Positions 40,872 through 49,197 of a stretch of DNA of 64,000 nucleotides are shown here, one piece after another (the stretch's first letter is position 1; each line of letters opens with the position of its first letter). Made by a program: the position numbers and the translations under genes. The stretch covers positions 6,827,001 to 6,891,000 of the forward strand of contig NC_010162.1 in the NCBI RefSeq assembly GCF_000067165.1, written 5' to 3'. The notes beneath the pieces are model-generated. The model had not been told where the DNA came from, searched no databases, and saw only the letters and a list, made by a program, of their open reading frames with translations. Source of the stretch: Sorangium cellulosum So ce56 (GTDB taxonomy: Bacteria; Myxococcota_A; Polyangia; Polyangiales; Polyangiaceae).

Positions 40872-40906
40872 TTGACGGCCCCAGTCGAAATAGTGTAGAT
40901 ACACTG
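40872..40906 (+). promoter_or_regulatory. Promoter of the MarR gene with operator C
   Basis: TTGACG (40872-40877) is followed after 18 nt by TAGATA (40896-40901), a plausible -35/-10 pair. Operator C, GTGTA-GA-TACAC (40893-40904), covers the -10 and ends two bases before the GTG start. The start site would then be at or next to the GTG, implying a leaderless mRNA and direct autorepression. Confidence 0.6.
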
Positions 40907-41446
40907 GTGACCGATTTTGCCCGCGCCGCCCAGATCATCGCGAGCCAGTGCGCCCTCGTGCGCGTCCGCCGCGCGTCGCGCGCGCTGACGCGGCTCTACG
41001 ATGACAGCCTGCGCGCCGTGGGGCTCCAGTCGACGCAGCTGACGATGCTCGCCGCGGTCGCGACGTGCGGCGACGAGGGCGTGCAGCTCAGCGCGCTCGC
41101 GGACGGGCTCGTCATGGATCGCACGACGCTCACGAGGAACCTCGTGCCGCTCGAGAAGGCGGGCCTGCTCCGCGTGGCGCGGGCGCCCGGCGACGCGCGC
41201 GTCCGCATCATCTCCCTCACGCGCCAGGGAGAGCGCGCGATCGAGGCGGCGTTCCCGCTGTGGGAGCGGACGCAGAAGCACGTCCGCGAGCAGCTCGGCG
41301 AGAGCCGGGCCGACGCGCTCCGCGAGGAGCTCGGCCGCGTCGTGGCCCTGGCCACGCGGCCCGAGAAGGCGGCGGACCCCGAGCCGACGCAGCGGAGGGC
41401 GCCGACGCAGCGGAAGGCGCGGTCGGGCAAGCGCAAGGCGACGTGA
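40907..41446 (+). CDS. MarR-family transcriptional regulator
   Basis: 179 aa from the GTG at 40907. The winged helix-turn-helix lies at about residues 45-115 (LTMLAAVATCGDEGVQLSAL, ADGLVMDRTTLTRNL, VPLEKAGLLRV) with wing RAPGDARVRIISLT. Flanking helices form the dimer. The C-terminal ~30 residues are a basic tail (RKARSGKRKAT). It is divergent from the lipid-synthase operon, and three GTGTA-NN-TACAC palindromes lie in the shared region, so it very likely represses both its own gene and the operon, probably relieved by a lipid or phenolic ligand. Ligand unknown. Confidence 0.92.
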   Translation: MTDFARAAQIIASQCALVRVRRASRALTRLYDDSLRAVGLQSTQLTMLAAVATCGDEGVQLSALADGLVMDRTTLTRNLVPLEKAGLLRVARAPGDARVRIISLTRQGERAIEAAFPLWERTQKHVREQLGESRADALREELGRVVALATRPEKAADPEPTQRRAPTQRKARSGKRKAT

Positions 41447-41517
41447 GATGGAGCGCGCGGTCGGGCTCGTCGGCCCGGCCGTATCGTGTACGCTCCGGCC
41501 TGAGCGAGGCGCACCCC

Positions 41518-42135
41518 ATGAACGCGAGCGACCGACGCGCCCCCGGACCGAGCGCCGGCGAGGCCATCACGGGCCTCCTGCACGCCGCCCAGGAGGGCCA
41601 GAGGGACGCCGCGGACGCCCTCCTCCGCGCCGTCTATGCCGAGCTCAAGACGATCGCCCTGGCCCGCGTCCGCCACCTCCGCGCCGGGCAGACCCTCGGC
41701 CCCACCGCGCTCGTCCACGAGGCGTACGAGAAGCTCTTCCGGGACGGCGAGGCCCGCTTCCAGAGCCGCGCCCACTTCTTCGGCGCCGCCTCCCAGGCCA
41801 TGCGCGATCTCCTCGTCGATTACGCGCGCCACAAGGCCGCCCGGAAGCGGGGCGGCGATCAGGTGCGCGCCCCCGAGGAGGACCTCCACGAGCTGCCCCT
41901 CGCGCTCGATCTCCCCGTCGAGGACCTCCTCGCCCTCGACGAGGCCCTGCGCAAGATGAGCCAGGAGCACCCGCGCAAGGCCGAGATCGTGATGCTGCGC
42001 TATTTCGCGGGCCTGACCGAGGACGAGATCGCCGAGCTCTCGGGCGTGACGACGCGCACGGTCGAGCGCGACTGGCGCTTCGCCAAGGCATGGCTCTACC
42101 GGGCGCTCCACGGCGGAGATGAGCCCGCCCCTTGA
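41518..42135 (+). CDS. ECF-family sigma factor paired with a protein kinase
   Basis: 205 aa. Belongs to the Sigma70_ECF-like group common in myxobacteria and planctomycetes. Region 2 contains GPTALVHEAYEKLF and FFGAASQAMRDLLVDYARHK. Region 4 contains IVMLRYFAGLTEDEIAELSG and RTVERDWRFAKAWLYRAL. The ATG at 41518 is preferred. Its last 17 bases overlap the kinase gene. In this group the adjacent Ser/Thr kinase is thought to take the place of an anti-sigma factor. Confidence 0.92.
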   Translation: MNASDRRAPGPSAGEAITGLLHAAQEGQRDAADALLRAVYAELKTIALARVRHLRAGQTLGPTALVHEAYEKLFRDGEARFQSRAHFFGAASQAMRDLLVDYARHKAARKRGGDQVRAPEEDLHELPLALDLPVEDLLALDEALRKMSQEHPRKAEIVMLRYFAGLTEDEIAELSGVTTRTVERDWRFAKAWLYRALHGGDEPAP

Positions 42136-43711
42136 TCCGAGCGAGGTAGAGGCGCTCTTCGAGGCGGCGCTCGAGGAGCGCCACGAGCACCGCCGGGCGT
42201 TCCTGGAGGCGCGGTGCGCGGGCCGCCCGGAGCTCCTCCGGGAGGTGTGGAGCCTGCTCCGGAGCGACGGCGCCTTACCGGATGGGTTCTTGAAGGGCGC
42301 CGCCGTCGCCCTCCCCGGCCGCGACGAACCGCTGAGCCCCGGCGCGCGCATCGGGCGGTTCACGGTGCTCGCCAAGGCGGGCCAGGGCGGGATGGGCGTC
42401 GTCTACGCGGCCTACGACGCGGAGCTCGACCGACGCGTCGCCCTCAAGCTCATCGCGCCGGGGAGGTTCGATCCCGACGACCGGGCCCGCCTCGTGCGCG
42501 AGGCGCAGGTGATGGCCAGGCTCTCGCATCCCAACGTCGTCCCCATCTACGAGATCGGCGAGCACGAGCGGGGCGTGTTCGTGGCGATGGAGTTCGTCGA
42601 CGGCCGGACGCTCCGCGACCTGCGCGGCGAGCAGCCCCGCGCGTGGGAGGCCGCGCTCGCCGCGGGGATCCAGGCGGGCCGCGGCCTCGCGGCGGCGCAC
42701 CTGGAGGGGCTCGTCCACCGCGACGTCAAGCCGGACAACATCCTGATCGGCAAGGACGGTCGGGCGCGCATCGCCGATTTCGGGCTCGCGCGCCTCCACG
42801 TCGAGGAGGACCGGCCCCTCTCCAGCGGGGGCCCCGGAGCCGAGATCCCCGGGGAGGACGCGCTCCGCGCGCCGCTCACGGTCGGGAGCGCGTTCATGGG
42901 GACACCGGCGTACATGGCGCCCGAGCAGGCCGAGCGGAGACCGGTGACGGCGAGGAGCGATCAGTGGAGCTTCTGCGCGACGCTCTACGAGGCGATCTAC
43001 GGGGAGCCGCCGTTCGAGGGCGACGACATCCGAGCGCGGCTCGACGGGGCGCGGCGCGATCTCCTGAGGCCGGCGCCGGCCGGCTCGAAGGTGCCCGCGC
43101 GGGTCCGGGGCGCGCTCGCGCGCGGGCTCCGCGCGCGGCCCGAGGAGCGATGGCCGAGGCTCGACGATCTGCTGGGCGTCCTCGCCGACGAGCTGGCGAG
43201 GAGCTCCGAGTTCGATCTCACGGTCTCCAGGCGCGAGCGCATCCGCTTCGGCCTCCTGATCGGCGCCCTCGGCGTCGTGATGGCGACGGTGGGTATCGGC
43301 CGCGTCGTCCCGGTGGTCCGCCCCGTGGACCTCTTCGCGATGGGCTGCGTCACCGCGCTCGCGGGGCTCACGCTGCTCCGGGTCTTCCGCCGCCCTCTCT
43401 CGAAGAGCGCGGTGAACCGGCGGATCGGCCACGTGGTGAAGGTGCTGCTCGTCGCGATGCTCCTTCATCGGGCGCTCGCCGTGATCACGGACGAGCCCGT
43501 GGAGCGCGCGCTCGCGACGAACCTGCTCCTCTTCGCGGCCGTCCACGCGACCGCCGCGCCGAGCCTGCCGAGGGCGAGCTGGCTAGCCGCCGCGCTGTGC
43601 GCGGCGTGCGCCACGGCCGCCGCGGTCTTCCCGGAGCACGCCGCCGCAATCTACGTCACGGGCGTGCTGGGCTCGCTGACGATCGCCATCGTGGTGTGGC
43701 ACCTCGAGTAG
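42119..43711 (+). CDS. Membrane Ser/Thr protein kinase
   Basis: 530 aa. An N-terminal ~75-residue helical leader is followed by a Hanks-type kinase domain (about 82-350): glycine loop AKAGQGGMGVVYAAY, Lys in VALKLIAPG, catalytic HRDVKPDNILI, DFGLA, activation-loop MGTPAYMAPEQA. After a short linker the C-terminus has four to six membrane segments (about 375-525, for example IRFGLLIGALGVVMATVGIG), with no large extracytoplasmic domain. Its start overlaps the sigma gene, so the two are coupled. It may regulate that sigma factor. This is inference from the family pattern. Confidence 0.93.
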   Translation: MSPPLDPSEVEALFEAALEERHEHRRAFLEARCAGRPELLREVWSLLRSDGALPDGFLKGAAVALPGRDEPLSPGARIGRFTVLAKAGQGGMGVVYAAYDAELDRRVALKLIAPGRFDPDDRARLVREAQVMARLSHPNVVPIYEIGEHERGVFVAMEFVDGRTLRDLRGEQPRAWEAALAAGIQAGRGLAAAHLEGLVHRDVKPDNILIGKDGRARIADFGLARLHVEEDRPLSSGGPGAEIPGEDALRAPLTVGSAFMGTPAYMAPEQAERRPVTARSDQWSFCATLYEAIYGEPPFEGDDIRARLDGARRDLLRPAPAGSKVPARVRGALARGLRARPEERWPRLDDLLGVLADELARSSEFDLTVSRRERIRFGLLIGALGVVMATVGIGRVVPVVRPVDLFAMGCVTALAGLTLLRVFRRPLSKSAVNRRIGHVVKVLLVAMLLHRALAVITDEPVERALATNLLLFAAVHATAAPSLPRASWLAAALCAACATAAAVFPEHAAAIYVTGVLGSLTIAIVVWHLE

Positions 43712-43800
43712 CGCGCTGTCGCCTGTCCCTGGTCGATTCTCGACGTCCGGCGCGTGCTGGAATCCAACGAGAAGATCGTCGGCCGAGCGCCTGACCTCGA

Positions 43801-44961
43801 TCATGAGCCCGCGATGAAGCTGTCCTGGTAGCCCGGGTCCTCCACCGCGAGCGCGGCCGCGGTGGCCGAGAGCGGGCGGGTCGTGTCGAGCATGACCGCG
43901 AGCTCGCTCGTCTCGCGGGCCCCGAGGCTCGCCTCGTACGCGCCGGGGTGCGGCCCGTGCGGGACGCCGGCCGGATGGTGCGAGATGCTGCCGGGGCCGA
44001 CGCCGCGGCGCGAGGTGAAGTTGCCGCGGCAATAGAACAGGAACTCGTCGCAATCGACCGACGCGTGGGGGTACGGGCAGGGGATCGCCTCCGGGTGGAA
44101 GTCGGTCGGGCGCGGCACGAAGCTGCAGACGAGGGCGCCGCGCGCGGCGAACGTCCCGTGCCAGTCCGGAGGCAGGTGCACCAGCCCGACGCGCGCCTGG
44201 AAGCGCAGGATCGGGAACGCGAACGGGTACACCGCCCCGTCCCAGCCCACGACGTCGAGCGGCGAGCGCTCGAGGGTGAAGCCGTGGAAGGCGCCGCCGC
44301 GCTTCACGACGAGCGCGCGGATGCCCTCGTCGAGCGGGCCGACGAACGTGGGCCGCCGGAAATCGCGGTGCGAGTACGGCGCGTCCATCCGCAGCTGGCC
44401 GACCTCGTTGCGCCACTTGCGCGGGAGGTGGATGTCCGCGGCCTCGATCGAGAGCCACCGCTGGGGCGCGGCGTCCGGCAGGAAGCGGTAGAAGAGCCCC
44501 TTCGGGATGACGACGTAATCGTCCTGCTCGAAGCGGAGATCGCCGAGCATCGTGCGCAGGACGCCGCCCCCGTGGACGACGAAGAACAGCTCGTCGGCGT
44601 CCGCGTTCGCGAAGTACACCGGATCGGCCGCGTCCGGCTGGACGAGCCCGATCACCACGTCGTCGTTGAACAGCAGCGGCACGCGGCAGTCGACGGCGGG
44701 CCCGCCCCGCCGCGGCAGATCCTGCGACCGGTAGTGCCGCTTCGCCAGCGGGCGCGCCGGCGCGGCGACCGGCAGCGCGAAGCCGTGCGCGGCCTCCGCG
44801 AGCCGGTGCTCGTGCGGCCGGCGCTCGTGGTAAGCGATCGTGTAGGGGCCGTCGAAGCCCGCCCGCGTCAGGCACTCCTCGTAGCGGAGATCCCCCGCCT
44901 CGCTCCGCAGGGCGATGTGGTGCTTGGGCGGGACGATCCCGGCGACGACGCGATCGAGCAT
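43801..44961 (-). CDS. hmgA: Homogentisate 1,2-dioxygenase
   Basis: 386 aa. Ring-cleaving Fe(II) cupin of tyrosine catabolism, converting homogentisate to maleylacetoacetate. It has a VPLLFNDDVVIGL segment, YVVIPKGLFYRFLP, and the iron-site region GSISHHPAGVPHGPHPGAYE that provides the His and Glu ligands. The terminal TSELAVMLDTTRPL is typical of the enzyme. Its ATG shares one base with the hppD stop (TGATG). Last gene of the hmgA-hppD-FAH operon. No maleylacetoacetate isomerase is present here. Confidence 0.94.
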   Translation of the reverse strand: MLDRVVAGIVPPKHHIALRSEAGDLRYEECLTRAGFDGPYTIAYHERRPHEHRLAEAAHGFALPVAAPARPLAKRHYRSQDLPRRGGPAVDCRVPLLFNDDVVIGLVQPDAADPVYFANADADELFFVVHGGGVLRTMLGDLRFEQDDYVVIPKGLFYRFLPDAAPQRWLSIEAADIHLPRKWRNEVGQLRMDAPYSHRDFRRPTFVGPLDEGIRALVVKRGGAFHGFTLERSPLDVVGWDGAVYPFAFPILRFQARVGLVHLPPDWHGTFAARGALVCSFVPRPTDFHPEAIPCPYPHASVDCDEFLFYCRGNFTSRRGVGPGSISHHPAGVPHGPHPGAYEASLGARETSELAVMLDTTRPLSATAAALAVEDPGYQDSFIAGS

Positions 44962-46112
44962 CAGCCGTGCCCCGCCTTCTGCTGCCGCTCGATGCTCTCG
45001 AACAGCGCCCGGAAATTGCCGGCGCCGAAGCCGCGATCCCCCTTGCGCTGGATGAGCTCGAAGAAGAACGGCCCGGCGTCGGGATCGCGGTGCGTGCCCG
45101 ACGACTCCTTGAGGAAGATCTGGAGGAGGTACGACCTCGCGCCGTCGCCGTCGACGAGCACCTCGAGCTCGCGCAGCGCCGCCGCGTCCTCGTCGATCTG
45201 CCCGATGCCGAGCCGCTGAAGGCGCTCGGGCAGCATGTCGTAATAGGCGGCCGGGGTGGGCATGAACTCCACGCCCCGGCCGCGCATCGCGCGCACCGCG
45301 GCGAGGATGTCCTCCACGGCGAGCGCCACGTGCTGCACGCCGTCGCCGCGGTGCTCCTCGTTGAAGACGTTGATCTGCGAGCTCTTGAAGTGCGGCCGGT
45401 AAGGCTCGTTGTTCGCGAACTTCACGCCCGAGGCCGGGTCCCACATCACGGCCGAGCGCAGGCCCGAGCCGTGACTGGCGTCCTTCGCGACGTCGTTCGT
45501 GTGGAACGCGATCTGCCAGAACGGCTCGAGCCCGAGCACGTGCTCCATCCAGAGCAGGGCGGGCGCCATCGTCTGGAAGTTCGAGGTGATGTGATCGAAC
45601 CGGGTGAGCCCGAAGCGGTTCTCGCCGCCGCGCGGCGCGTCGTAGGCCACGCAGCCGGGGAACAGCGCGGGGTAGCCGCGCCGCTCCACGAAGCGGAAGG
45701 TGGTGTCGCCGAACGGCGTCGTGATCGAGAACGACGCGAAGGTGCCGCCTGCCTCCGTCACCCGATGCACCTCGTCGATCGGCGTGCCCCCGCGGCCGTC
45801 GAGCAGCCGGAAGGCGCGGTCGATGTCCTCCACCTCGAAGATGACCGTGCCCACGCCGTCGGGGTGCTTGCGCAGGTAGCGCCACGCCCGCCCCCCCTCG
45901 CCGGCGGGCTGCGAGCAGACGACGACGCACTCGCCGGCCTGGAAGACGACCGACTGCTGCGCCGCCGCCGCGGTGAGCTCCGGCGAGCTCGCGGCGATCT
46001 CCTGGAAATCGAGCTTCTCCGTGTAGAACCTGCGGCTCCGCTCCAGGTCGCGCACGTAGTAGTGCAGCGCCTCCACGCGCTTGATGCCGATCGACTCCAC
46101 CTTGGCGCTCAT
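44961..46112 (-). CDS. hppD: 4-hydroxyphenylpyruvate dioxygenase
   Basis: 383 aa. Converts 4-hydroxyphenylpyruvate to homogentisate. Two VOC-like halves. Iron ligands are His in TRFDHITSNF, His in GDGVQHVALAVEDI and Glu in PFFFELIQRKGD. The C-terminal GFGAGNFRALFESIE is diagnostic of HPPD. Its start overlaps the FAH stop (ATGA) and its stop touches hmgA, so the three are translated as one unit. Confidence 0.96.
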   Translation of the reverse strand: MSAKVESIGIKRVEALHYYVRDLERSRRFYTEKLDFQEIAASSPELTAAAAQQSVVFQAGECVVVCSQPAGEGGRAWRYLRKHPDGVGTVIFEVEDIDRAFRLLDGRGGTPIDEVHRVTEAGGTFASFSITTPFGDTTFRFVERRGYPALFPGCVAYDAPRGGENRFGLTRFDHITSNFQTMAPALLWMEHVLGLEPFWQIAFHTNDVAKDASHGSGLRSAVMWDPASGVKFANNEPYRPHFKSSQINVFNEEHRGDGVQHVALAVEDILAAVRAMRGRGVEFMPTPAAYYDMLPERLQRLGIGQIDEDAAALRELEVLVDGDGARSYLLQIFLKESSGTHRDPDAGPFFFELIQRKGDRGFGAGNFRALFESIERQQKAGHG

Positions 46113-47086
46113 CCGGGCACCACCCGCTGCGCGATGCGCCCGAACAGGCTCTCTCCCGCGCGATTCCGCATCTCGATCATGATCGTGTCTCCTGGCTTCA
46201 TGAAAGGCGTCGTGGCCGCGCCGCGCGCGAGGATCTCGAGCATGCGCTTCTCGGCCAGGCACGACACGCCGCGCGCCGGATCCCGGTTCGAGACGGTGCC
46301 GCTGCCGAGGAGCGTCCCCGCCGTGAAGCTGCGCGTCCGGGCGATGTGCTCGATCAGCTCGAAGAACGAGAAGTGCATCTCCGGGCCGGCCTCGGGATCG
46401 CCGATGAGCGCGCCGTTGTACGTCGAGCGGAGCCGCAGGTGGACGCGCCCGTCGCGGAGCGCGTCCCCGAGCTCGTCGGGCGTGATCGCGAACGGCGAGA
46501 ACGCTGTGGCCGGCTTGGAGCAGAAGAACCCGAACCCCTTCGCGAGCTCGGCAGGCACGAGGTTGCGCAGCGTCACGTCGTTGGCCAGCAGGAAGAGGCG
46601 GATGTGCCGGTGGGCCTCTTCGCGGCGCGTGCCCTGCGGGGTGTCGCCGAGGACGGCGCAGACCTCGGCCTCGAAATCGAGGCCCCAGGCCTCGTCGCGC
46701 AGGACGATGTCGTCGGTCGGGCCGAGGAGGACGCCGGAGCCGCCCTGGTACACGAGCGGATCGGTCGTCAGCGTCTCGGGGGGCTCGGCGCCGCGCGCCT
46801 TGCGCACGAGCACGATGTGGTGGATGTACGCCGAGCCGTCGACCCACTCGTAGGCGCGCGGAAGCGGCGCGGCGAGATCTTCCACGGCGAGCGGGGTCAC
46901 CGCCGCGCCGCCCCGCTCGATCTCGTCGGCGATGCGGCGGAGCGCGGGCTCGGCGCGCTCCCAGTCGTCGAGCGCGGCCTGGAGCGTGGGGAAGGCCTCG
47001 CCGGCAGGCGCGTAGGCGAGGCCGTCGCGACGGACGACGACGAGCGTGCCGTCGCGGCCGGGGCCGCGGAGAGAGGCGAGCTTCAT
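46109..47086 (-). CDS. Fumarylacetoacetate hydrolase family protein
   Basis: 325 aa. Last step of tyrosine degradation: hydrolysis of fumarylacetoacetate to fumarate and acetoacetate. It is of the bacterial FAH type with N-terminal MKLASLRGPGRDGTLVVV. Metal-binding acids lie in WGLDFEAEVCAVLGD, with LANDVTLRNLVP, KPATAFSPFAITPDEL and GTLLGSGTVSNRDP following. First gene of the operon. A hairpin element shared with another locus lies 230 nt upstream of its ATG. Confidence 0.93.
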   Translation of the reverse strand: MKLASLRGPGRDGTLVVVRRDGLAYAPAGEAFPTLQAALDDWERAEPALRRIADEIERGGAAVTPLAVEDLAAPLPRAYEWVDGSAYIHHIVLVRKARGAEPPETLTTDPLVYQGGSGVLLGPTDDIVLRDEAWGLDFEAEVCAVLGDTPQGTRREEAHRHIRLFLLANDVTLRNLVPAELAKGFGFFCSKPATAFSPFAITPDELGDALRDGRVHLRLRSTYNGALIGDPEAGPEMHFSFFELIEHIARTRSFTAGTLLGSGTVSNRDPARGVSCLAEKRMLEILARGAATTPFMKPGDTIMIEMRNRAGESLFGRIAQRVVPG

Positions 47087-47276
47087 GCGCGTGCGAGCTC
47101 CCCGTGGCGCCCCGGCAGTGGCTTCGTCTCCGCGGGACGAGCAGGAGCCCCGTCGCGCCTGCCAGGGCTCGTCCTCGTTTGCGCGCTGTGCACCGGGTTG
47201 CCGGTTGAACGGATCCGCATGAACACCGGATTGGATGGTTTCACGGCGCCCCACGATCTCCCGCGGCGCGCCATGG

Positions 47277-47344
47277 AGGTGATTGCAACGATTTCGTACC
47301 CGATCCCTCTGGCTCGCGGCATAGGCATACGCGCCTATGCCGCG
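47277..47344. repeat. 68-bp hairpin element, copy 1
   Basis: The 68 bases match 51949-52016 at 61 positions, without gaps and in the same orientation. The right part forms a stem CGCGGCATAGGC/GCCTATGCCGCG (47315-47326 and 47333-47344, loop ATACGC). Of the seven differences, C47317/G47342 and their counterparts A51989/T52014 preserve the same base pair. It lies upstream of the FAH gene and 37 nt after the porin stop, both on the minus strand. Confidence 0.8.
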
Positions 47345-47381
47345 GATCGTGGGCCGTGGGCGCGAACCCCCGTCTTGGAGA

Positions 47382-48695
47382 TCACTTTTGCAGCTGAACG
47401 CCGAGGAACAGGGCGTTCCCCTTCGCCCCTGACAGATCGCTTCTTTGATAGCCGAGCGCGACACGCGCGGCGTGCCCCTCGATGATGTAGCCCATCTGGG
47501 CATCGATGAGCGTATAGGCGTCGGCGTTCTTCGGCTTCGCTTGCTGCAGTCGGACCAGAGGCTGCAACTTCCCGACGCCGACGTTGCTCGGCGTGAGGTA
47601 GCTCGCGAGCGCAAAATAAGAATAGTCGAACCTCTCGAAGTCGCCGAAGTACTTGTAGAATGCGCCCTCGAGCGTGATGGTGCCCGCCGCGCCGACGTTC
47701 TTCTCGAACAGGAGGTCGGCGTTGACCTCGCCGTAGGTGTCCTTGCGCGGGATGCCCGCGGGCTCGCCCGCCGCGGGGGGCGGCAGCGATTCGACCGAAC
47801 CTTCCTTCTGCACCTCACCCGCCACGCCGAGCGCGAGAATGCTCTTCTCCCCGAGGTACGTGGCCTTCTGGTAATAGGCTGGCTCCGGGTCGAGCAAGCT
47901 CAGGTTGAGCCTCGCCGTGTAAAGCGGGCTCACCGAGGAGTCATGCAGGTTGAAAGCCCCCACGTAATACTTGAACAGGCCGCCCGCCGCCTTGCCCCAG
48001 GTGGTCACCCCATCGTTGCGCCCGAAAGGCCCCTGTCTCGGCCCGATCGGCGGCGCATAGGGCTCGAAGAATCCCGGATAGTTCCACGGCCCCATCGACC
48101 ACGGCCCGGAGAAGGCGGAGCGATCCGACGGCACGATCATCCGACCGATCCAGACGTTCAGCAGATCGTGGAACTGGAACTTGGCGATGACGTCACGGAT
48201 GGTCGCGCTTCCCGTGATGTTGCCCCCGGTCGGGGTCGGCCCGAACTGAGCGACGATCGCGCCCTGCAGGCCGATGAACCGGTTGATCTCGCCCGAGACC
48301 ATCAGATCCAGCTCTCCGTCCCCGAGCAGCCGGTCCATCTTCTCGCGCGCGCCGGGGTTCTGCAGGCGACCTCCGACGCGGGCCCAGGCCGCGACGCTGA
48401 TCGGCTTCTTCCATGGCTCCTTCTCCGCCGGTGGTGCCGTCGAAGCTGCACCGGGCCCGGGAGCGCTCTCGGGCGCCGGCGCGCCGGCCTGGGCTTCCGC
48501 AGCCGGCGCTGGCGCCGCGCTCGCGTCTCCAGCGGGGGCCGCGCTGGTCGGAGTTTCGCCCGGGGGCGCCGGCGGCGCCTCGGGCGGCGGTTGTGCCTCT
48601 GCCGAGCGATGGAAGGAAGTGATGCCGAGGATGACGGCCAAGATCCCTGCGCCGACATCGCCCCGGCGTGTCGCCGCTCTCGTCTGTGTGCTCAT
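47382..48695 (-). CDS. Putative outer-membrane porin
   Basis: 437 aa. A signal peptide (ILAVILGITSFHRSAEAQ) is followed by ~55 residues of Ala/Pro-rich linker and a beta-barrel of about 340 residues with alternating aromatic strands, such as GGLFKYYVGAFNLHD, FERFDYSYFALASYL and ARVALGYQRSDL. Layout resembles phosphate-selective (OprO/P-like) and aromatic-uptake porins. Placed between the tyrosine operon and an aromatic-acid transporter block, it may admit aromatic acids. That is a guess from context. No ribosome-binding site decides the start, but the ATG at 48695 puts the signal peptide where it should be. Confidence 0.75.
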   Translation of the reverse strand: MSTQTRAATRRGDVGAGILAVILGITSFHRSAEAQPPPEAPPAPPGETPTSAAPAGDASAAPAPAAEAQAGAPAPESAPGPGAASTAPPAEKEPWKKPISVAAWARVGGRLQNPGAREKMDRLLGDGELDLMVSGEINRFIGLQGAIVAQFGPTPTGGNITGSATIRDVIAKFQFHDLLNVWIGRMIVPSDRSAFSGPWSMGPWNYPGFFEPYAPPIGPRQGPFGRNDGVTTWGKAAGGLFKYYVGAFNLHDSSVSPLYTARLNLSLLDPEPAYYQKATYLGEKSILALGVAGEVQKEGSVESLPPPAAGEPAGIPRKDTYGEVNADLLFEKNVGAAGTITLEGAFYKYFGDFERFDYSYFALASYLTPSNVGVGKLQPLVRLQQAKPKNADAYTLIDAQMGYIIEGHAARVALGYQRSDLSGAKGNALFLGVQLQK

Positions 48696-48750
48696 GCGTT
48701 CTCCGTGTCAGGCCATCCGAGGCCTTGAAGATCCCAGCCGCTCGCGTCCC

Positions 48751-49197
48751 CTAGCCGATCTCGTACACCGTGAGCCGCACCCGGTCGGCCAGCCGCTCGC
48801 CCACGGACAGGGCCAGCACGGCGTTCAGCCGCAGGAGGCCTGGCGCCGCGGTGCGCATACGGATGGCCGTGCGGAAGTAGTAGAGCCCGGGGTCCACCGC
48901 CTCGCCGCGCCCGAGCGCCGCCAGCACCTCCGGCGGCCCGGTGCGGACGCCTTCGGAGAGGATCTCCACGGTCCCATGGCCGGCGATGTCGAGGATGTAG
49001 TGGGCGGAGATCTCCATCCGCCCGTCGGCCCAGATCGTCTGCCAGTCGCCGCCCGGCAGCACCCGCCCCTCGAGGCCGCCGGCCACCGTGCCGCCGACGA
49101 TCGGGATGAAGCGCCGGCCGGGCGAGCTCGGATTGATGGTGACCGGCGGGTCCACCGCCACCTCGAGCGTCATCAAAGGGATGAGGGGAGGGCTCAC
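48751..49197 (-). CDS. DUF3237-family protein
   Basis: 148 aa from the GTG at 49197, which overlaps the monooxygenase stop (GTGA) and has a GGAG eight bases upstream. An internal ATG at 49173 lacks a site. The family pattern is clear: RRFIPIVGGTVAGGLEGRVL, PGGDWQTIWADGRMEISAHY, LYYFRTAIRMRTAAP. The fold is a small beta-barrel of unknown reaction, often found beside flavin monooxygenases or aromatic-degradation genes. Codon use (CTG-rich) matches the next two genes and differs from the host pattern. Confidence 0.85.
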   Translation of the reverse strand: MSPPLIPLMTLEVAVDPPVTINPSSPGRRFIPIVGGTVAGGLEGRVLPGGDWQTIWADGRMEISAHYILDIAGHGTVEILSEGVRTGPPEVLAALGRGEAVDPGLYYFRTAIRMRTAAPGLLRLNAVLALSVGERLADRVRLTVYEIG

